64,000 nucleotides of DNA from Prostheceraeus crozeri (taxonomy: Eukaryota; Platyhelminthes; Polycladida; Euryleptidae). Positions 60,381 through 64,000 of this stretch are shown one piece after another (within the stretch, counting starts at the first letter, position 1; every line of letters starts with the position of its first letter). Under the pieces are notes generated by a model. The model searched no databases, had not been told where the DNA came from, and worked only from the letters and a program-made list of their open reading frames with translations. The stretch is taken from assembly GCA_907163375.1 (NCBI GenBank), contig CAJQUW010001446.1:496001-560000 (forward strand), written 5' to 3'. The position numbers and the translations under genes are program-made.

Positions 60381-60433
60381 GAAGGAATTGACATATTCTT
60401 AACAATAAGTTTAGGTACTTTTACAATTGTCAT
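60381..60433 (+). pseudogene. fragment of a second copy of the two-helix membrane protein gene
   Basis: About 50 bases match the gene at 62340-63035 (its positions 62567-62616), including the identical run CATATTCTTAACAATAAGTT and TTTAGGT, with four or five substitutions. The segment corresponds to the first membrane helix. No open frame surrounds it, so it is a relic copy upstream of the intact cluster. Confidence 0.8.
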
Positions 60434-60670
60434 TCAAGGGTAGAGAACATCTGCTTCCCGCATTTATGAATAAAATGCATTTCAGTGTAAGGAGCTGTGT
60501 CCTCCAACTCAAACATTTGAAAGGAAACAATGTATGAAAGAACAAACAGCTGCTACACCCACTTATTCATTTGTAAAGACGTGGCATATAATTGCAGCAT
60601 GTAGGAAGTAAGACTTCATTTACAATTCCATTGATCATAACTAGTGACTGTTTTCTTTCCTTATTGCAAA

Positions 60671-61276
60671 ATGTCAAAACGTACTGCCGCAGAAGCTTTT
60701 TCGTTTTACATGCCGATTTTACTAAACTTAATTAAAGAAGAGCACAAGGAAACTGCGAATAAATACTTTGAAGAGTGGAAGTTAGAAATTCAATCGAGAA
60801 AGAAGAACAAATTGGACTCTCAAAAACAAGTGGAGGATATTACAGTAAAAATAGAACAGTATCTTAACACTACCACAATTCCTCAGTTCAATGTTACAAA
60901 AGAACATTTCATTACCATCGAAGATAGTGCTACTATGATTTCAAAACTGATTGCAAGTGATAAAGTGCACCATGGGTCGTTGCTGAGAAGTGCTGCTTAT
61001 CAAGGTTATGGATTTAAAAGAATTCTGGAATTGAGTGACAATAAAAAAAACAGATTTGTGGCAAACTTGGAACTATTTAGAATTTCCTATAACGTAAGTT
61101 ATTGTTATTTCTTGATGAACTTATCAGATCTAATTCTACCACACGTATTATTTTTAAATTCATCAATGCCCATTAGTTTTGTTAGAAAACATTTTAAAGA
61201 AATCAAAATTTATATAGAAAAATTGAATCAACCGACAACTATAGAAGAAATGAGGTTTGGTTCCCAAGATGAATGA
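60671..61276 (+). CDS. cluster gene 1, 201-residue unknown protein
   Basis: I do not recognise this protein. The first in-frame ATG is at 60671; earlier in-frame codons are not ATG. It begins MSKRTAAEAFSFYMPILLNL and is followed by a charged, lysine/glutamate-rich helical stretch. A middle segment has AAYQGYGFKRILEL, and a more hydrophobic part (about residues 135-165) is rich in tyrosine, phenylalanine and leucine. No signal peptide or obvious transmembrane helix is present. The frame is uninterrupted, intronless and very AT-rich. It is followed by the 150-bp tandem array and then three genes on the same strand, and is probably part of the same element. Confidence 0.7.
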   Translation: MSKRTAAEAFSFYMPILLNLIKEEHKETANKYFEEWKLEIQSRKKNKLDSQKQVEDITVKIEQYLNTTTIPQFNVTKEHFITIEDSATMISKLIASDKVHHGSLLRSAAYQGYGFKRILELSDNKKNRFVANLELFRISYNVSYCYFLMNLSDLILPHVLFLNSSMPISFVRKHFKEIKIYIEKLNQPTTIEEMRFGSQDE

Positions 61277-61373
61277 ACATTAACTGTGTTGTTTCACTTT
61301 TTAAGATATGTGCAATGTACATACATATTTGATGTATACATATTTATGAAGACTTCTTTATAAGTAGTAACGC

Positions 61374-62081
61374 ATTTTGGATTATTTTGAAATGTAATTA
61401 AATTTTCTTTTGTTCTCCAGTCTAATGGTAGTAGACTGCTATTGTATAGATCTATATTTCAGTATGTAACATAATCTTTGGTATTTAAGAATGATTCATG
61501 GAACTTAGTAGTATTGCATTTTGGATTATTTTGAAATGTAATTAAATTTTCTTTTGTTCTCCAGTCTAATGGTAGTAGACTGACATTGTACAATTGTATG
61601 ATAAGATTGATTGTTGTATTATTATATTTGGTATTTAAGAATGATTCATGGAACTTAGTAGTATTGCATTTTGGATTATTTTGAAATGTAATTAAATTTT
61701 CTTTTGTTCTCCAGTCTAATGGTAGTAGACTGACATTGTACAATTGTATGATAAGATTGATTGTTGTATTATTATATTTGATATTTAAGAATGATTCATG
61801 GAACTTAGTAGTATTGCATTTTGGATTATTTTGAAATGTAATTAAATTTTCTTTTGTTCTCCAGTCTAATGGTAGTAGACTGACATTGTACAATTGTATG
61901 ATAAGATTGATTGTTGTATTATTATATTTGGTATTTAAGAATGATTCATGGAACTTAGTAGTATTGCATTTTGGATTATTTTGAAATGTCATTAAATTTT
62001 CTTTTGTTCTCCAGTCTAATGGTAGTAGACTGACATTGTACAATTGTATGATAAGATTGATTGTTGTATTATTATATTTGA
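61374..62081. repeat. 150-bp tandem array, about five copies
   Basis: Copies start at 61374, 61516, 61666, 61816 and 61966. The last three starts are exactly 150 bases apart and the units are nearly identical; the first copy is 142 bases with a diverged block. Each unit contains a short stem, AGTCTA...TAGACT. Because 150 is divisible by three and the unit has no stop in one minus-strand frame, a 194-codon antisense frame (61459-62043) exists as a 50-residue repeat. As all flanking genes are on the plus strand, I treat that frame as a by-product rather than a gene. Confidence 0.93.
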
Positions 62082-62163
62082 TGCAAAATACACTGCCGTT
62101 GTTTTCATTTTCCTGTACAAGAAGTAGACATTATTACAGTTATTGGAATTTATTTCATTTAAA

Positions 62164-62412
62164 ATGAATGATGAAAATCCGACAGTTATACTGAGTAATA
62201 TAGGTGATATATTACCTCAGGTTAATAACATGACTGAGTTCTTAGAAATATACGACAAACAAACAACTACGTATTTCGATTTAAATAGCATTTCAGAAGA
62301 TTGTATTCAAAATATTTATTCAAAATATTTCTTTAAAAAATGGAAGAAACAAAAATGGAAGAAACCGCAAGAATATATCCTTCAATATCATATGAACGTA
62401 GTTCTACTTTAA
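62164..62412 (+). CDS. cluster gene 2, 82-residue unknown protein
   Basis: Start chosen at the ATG 62164, the first in frame. The product is small, acidic in its first two thirds and ends in a lysine/tryptophan-rich stretch (FFKKWKKQKWKKPQ). Its last 73 bases overlap the start of the next gene in another frame. Overlap of this kind is common in viruses and compact elements and rare in animal nuclear genes. No family recognised. Confidence 0.5.
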   Translation: MNDENPTVILSNIGDILPQVNNMTEFLEIYDKQTTTYFDLNSISEDCIQNIYSKYFFKKWKKQKWKKPQEYILQYHMNVVLL

Positions 62413-63035
62413 TGGACATTGAAAAGATTAACATTGAAAAAATGAACATTGAAAAACACAAAGATAGAGTACGCTATATGAAAGATAAGGAATCTCAATT
62501 ATTATTAAGATTAGAGCATTATAAAAAATTAAGAAAGAGATGGACTAAAGTTAAGAATGTAACACAAGGAATTGGCATATTCTTAACAATAAGTTTAGGT
62601 GCTTTAACAATTGTTATATCTTCTGGTGTTTTAGTAATTCCAGTAGTTGCTACAGCTTTAACAGGTACGGGCGTTTTTGCAACTTCACTTGTTACAATGT
62701 TAGATAAATCTTTAATAACTAAGAAACGAAAATCATTAAAAACTAAGCATTTACATATTAAAGAAGTCTATGATAAACTACATTACTACTTTCAAAGAGT
62801 ATGTGATGATAATGTTATTACGTTAGATGAGATTGAAAAATTTGATCAAATAGCTAATAAAGCTAATAAAACGCCATTTCATTTAAAGTCCGAAAAAGTT
62901 GATGATAAGAATAAACAGGATGGCAAAATTTCTAGTGATGGCAAAATTTCTAATGAAGAAAATTACAAAATTTTTTTAGAAGAGCTAAAAACTTTAAGCG
63001 AAAATTTAAGCAAAACTTTATTAAACAAAACTTAA
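62340..63035 (+). CDS. cluster gene 3, 231-residue two-helix membrane protein
   Basis: The start is ATG 62340. Residues 1-80 are charged and helical (MDIEKINIEKMNIEKHKDR; then LLLRLEHYKKLRKRW). Residues about 82-125 form two hydrophobic helices separated by a short turn (GIFLTISLGALTIVISSGV; VIPVVATALTGTGVFAT). A basic segment (KKRKSLKTKH) and an EF-like acidic helix (DDNVITLDEIEKFDQIA) follow, then a lysine-rich C-terminus with a repeated GKIS tetrapeptide. From memory, proteins with this helix-hairpin and acidic-helix order occur in uncharacterised virus-like elements of invertebrates; I cannot name the family. A partial relic copy lies upstream at 60381. Confidence 0.75.
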   Translation: MEETKMEETARIYPSISYERSSTLMDIEKINIEKMNIEKHKDRVRYMKDKESQLLLRLEHYKKLRKRWTKVKNVTQGIGIFLTISLGALTIVISSGVLVIPVVATALTGTGVFATSLVTMLDKSLITKKRKSLKTKHLHIKEVYDKLHYYFQRVCDDNVITLDEIEKFDQIANKANKTPFHLKSEKVDDKNKQDGKISSDGKISNEENYKIFLEELKTLSENLSKTLLNKT

Positions 63036-63156
63036 AACGAGAAAACTTTAAACGAAAAGATGTCAAACAACAAAGCAATAAAAAAATAATTTGTTCAGTA
63101 AAATGTTTTTGCTGTATTCCAATGTTACCACAAAATTCAAATATTATATTTTAAAA

Positions 63157-63981
63157 ATGGATAAAATTAGAGCTGATAATTTTAAAAGAATAAAACAATT
63201 AGAAGAGTTAATAAAACAAAGAAATATTATGAAAGAAAATCATCTTCAACATAGAATTATAAAAGCTGGTATTCAATCTGATATGTTTGAAAAAATGCAG
63301 CAAACCGAGCAAGTAAAAACTGATTTTGAAAAAACTATGGAACCATTTAAAACTCTTGAAAAAGAAAGTACAAATAATGATAAACAAATTGATATAACAG
63401 ATCCAGAGCACAAAACTATATTAGATGACTATGGATTACTAGAATCAAACATTAATAAGAAATTACCAAAATCTATGCAATTTGAACATTCTATTTCATT
63501 TATAGATGGAAAAACAATACCTAGATTTTATCTCGGTCAAAAAGAAATATTTCCACAACCTTTTCGAGGTATAATTTTTTCACCAGATAGATCTCCTTTT
63601 AATTTAGATAGAAATTTTGTTGATCTTTTAAGAGGAGCAGATTTAAATAATTATGCTGTAGAAGATCTCATAAAATATAAAGCTATGTTAGACAGAGTTG
63701 GTGCAGTAAAATCTCTTAGACGTTATAAACAATTAGAAAATTTATTATCAACGGGAGTTAAAGTAGGGAAAGGTTTATCTGAAAAACAGAAAACAGAAAC
63801 AACCATATTTTTACCAGATGATCCACAAGAATTACTAAATAGATTAAATATTTTAATATCTGCAATAAAAGAAGGACATAATTCTAGTTTCAATGAAATT
63901 CATGCTATATTGAAAAGACTGTTAGAAAAGAAGATTCTAAATGAAGAGGATTATAAAAGTATAACGAACCGAATGTTCTAG
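63157..63981 (+). CDS. cluster gene 4, 274-residue unknown protein
   Basis: The first in-frame ATG is 63157. The N-terminal 100 residues are a charged, probably coiled-coil region (RIKQLEELIKQRNIMKENH). A central globular part has IDGKTIPRFYLGQK, FNLDRNFVDLLRGADLNNYA and VEDLIKYKAMLD. The C-terminus has FLPDDPQELLNRLNIL and ILKRLLEKKILNEEDYKSI. No catalytic motif or membrane segment is visible. The stop codon TAG (63979-63981) lies inside the inverted 27-bp hairpin unit, so the transcript would end in a stem-loop. The layout resembles accessory structural proteins of integrated virus-like elements, as an impression rather than an assignment. Confidence 0.75.
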   Translation: MDKIRADNFKRIKQLEELIKQRNIMKENHLQHRIIKAGIQSDMFEKMQQTEQVKTDFEKTMEPFKTLEKESTNNDKQIDITDPEHKTILDDYGLLESNINKKLPKSMQFEHSISFIDGKTIPRFYLGQKEIFPQPFRGIIFSPDRSPFNLDRNFVDLLRGADLNNYAVEDLIKYKAMLDRVGAVKSLRRYKQLENLLSTGVKVGKGLSEKQKTETTIFLPDDPQELLNRLNILISAIKEGHNSSFNEIHAILKRLLEKKILNEEDYKSITNRMF

Positions 63982-63991
63982 GGCTTCGCCC
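63965..63991. repeat. inverted copy of the 27-bp double-hairpin unit
   Basis: In reverse complement this matches 60044-60070 at 26 of 27 positions (GGGCGAAGCCCTAGAAC, one mismatch, TTCGGTTCG). It overlaps the stop codon of gene 4. The sequence continues to the window edge, so the far end of the element is not seen. Confidence 0.9.
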
Positions 63992-64000
63992 GAACCGGAC

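Noticed and set aside
61459..62043. 194-codon minus-strand frame with a 50-residue repeat
   Set aside because: It is an automatic consequence of a stop-free unit whose length is a multiple of three. It lies antisense to the surrounding genes, so it is kept as a repeat rather than a gene.
1..64000. CRISPR arrays, bacterial operons, rRNA genes
   Set aside because: No regularly spaced repeat-spacer structure, ribosome-binding-site-led gene series or rRNA sequence was seen. The window is animal nuclear DNA.

Overview
The window looks like AT-rich, repeat-laden nuclear DNA of an invertebrate animal, probably marine. The evidence is one multi-exon potassium-channel gene with introns up to 10 kb and standard GT/AG splice sites, few long reading frames, and many decayed eukaryotic transposons (RTE/CR1-type LINEs, Penelope, Tc1/mariner, pogo/Tigger, hAT, CACTA-like, piggyBac). 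Species cannot be fixed from this sequence.

Layout. 1-9 kb: mostly non-coding, with a Tigger-like DNA transposon (2166-3796) perhaps nested in a hAT-type element, and a 5'-truncated CR1-like LINE (7588-8512). 9-17 kb: a three-layer nested insertion. A minus-strand LINE relic is split by a 5.65 kb hAT element (10591-16240), and the hAT's 8-bp target duplication is itself split by a 1.0 kb CACTG-ended element (9568-10585). 19-25.5 kb: a Tc1 element with a nonsense-mutated transposase, then a mariner relic with unusually long inverted repeats. 27.1-30.9 kb: a 3.8 kb CACTG-ended element with subterminal CCTCCTAAAGC motifs. 31.2-44.3 kb: the only confident host gene, a TWIK-like two-pore-domain (K2P) potassium channel, of which three downstream exons are present; its introns hold a CR1-like LINE and a hAT MITE. 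The 5' exons (TM1 and most of pore 1) were not found.

49.8-57.2 kb: a 7.4 kb element with CACTC ends, a TACA target duplication and dense AACG-type subterminal arrays. It contains a spliced-looking 3' exon of a protein family I cannot name, a Penelope retroelement relic with a hammerhead-like motif, and a small palindromic MITE. 57.6-59.2 kb: a frameshifted minus-strand piggyBac transposase with an intron.

59.8-64.0 kb is the most unusual part: a compact, intronless, very AT-rich cluster of four same-strand genes. It is bordered by a 17-bp-arm palindrome, hairpin-rich direct repeats and a 27-bp motif found inverted at the right edge of the window. It also holds a 150-bp tandem array and a broken extra copy of part of one of its own genes. 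Gene packing, overlap, lack of introns and a two-membrane-helix protein suggest part of an integrated DNA-virus-like or large self-replicating element that continues beyond base 64000. No hallmark capsid, polymerase or integrase gene is visible, so that identification remains an inference.
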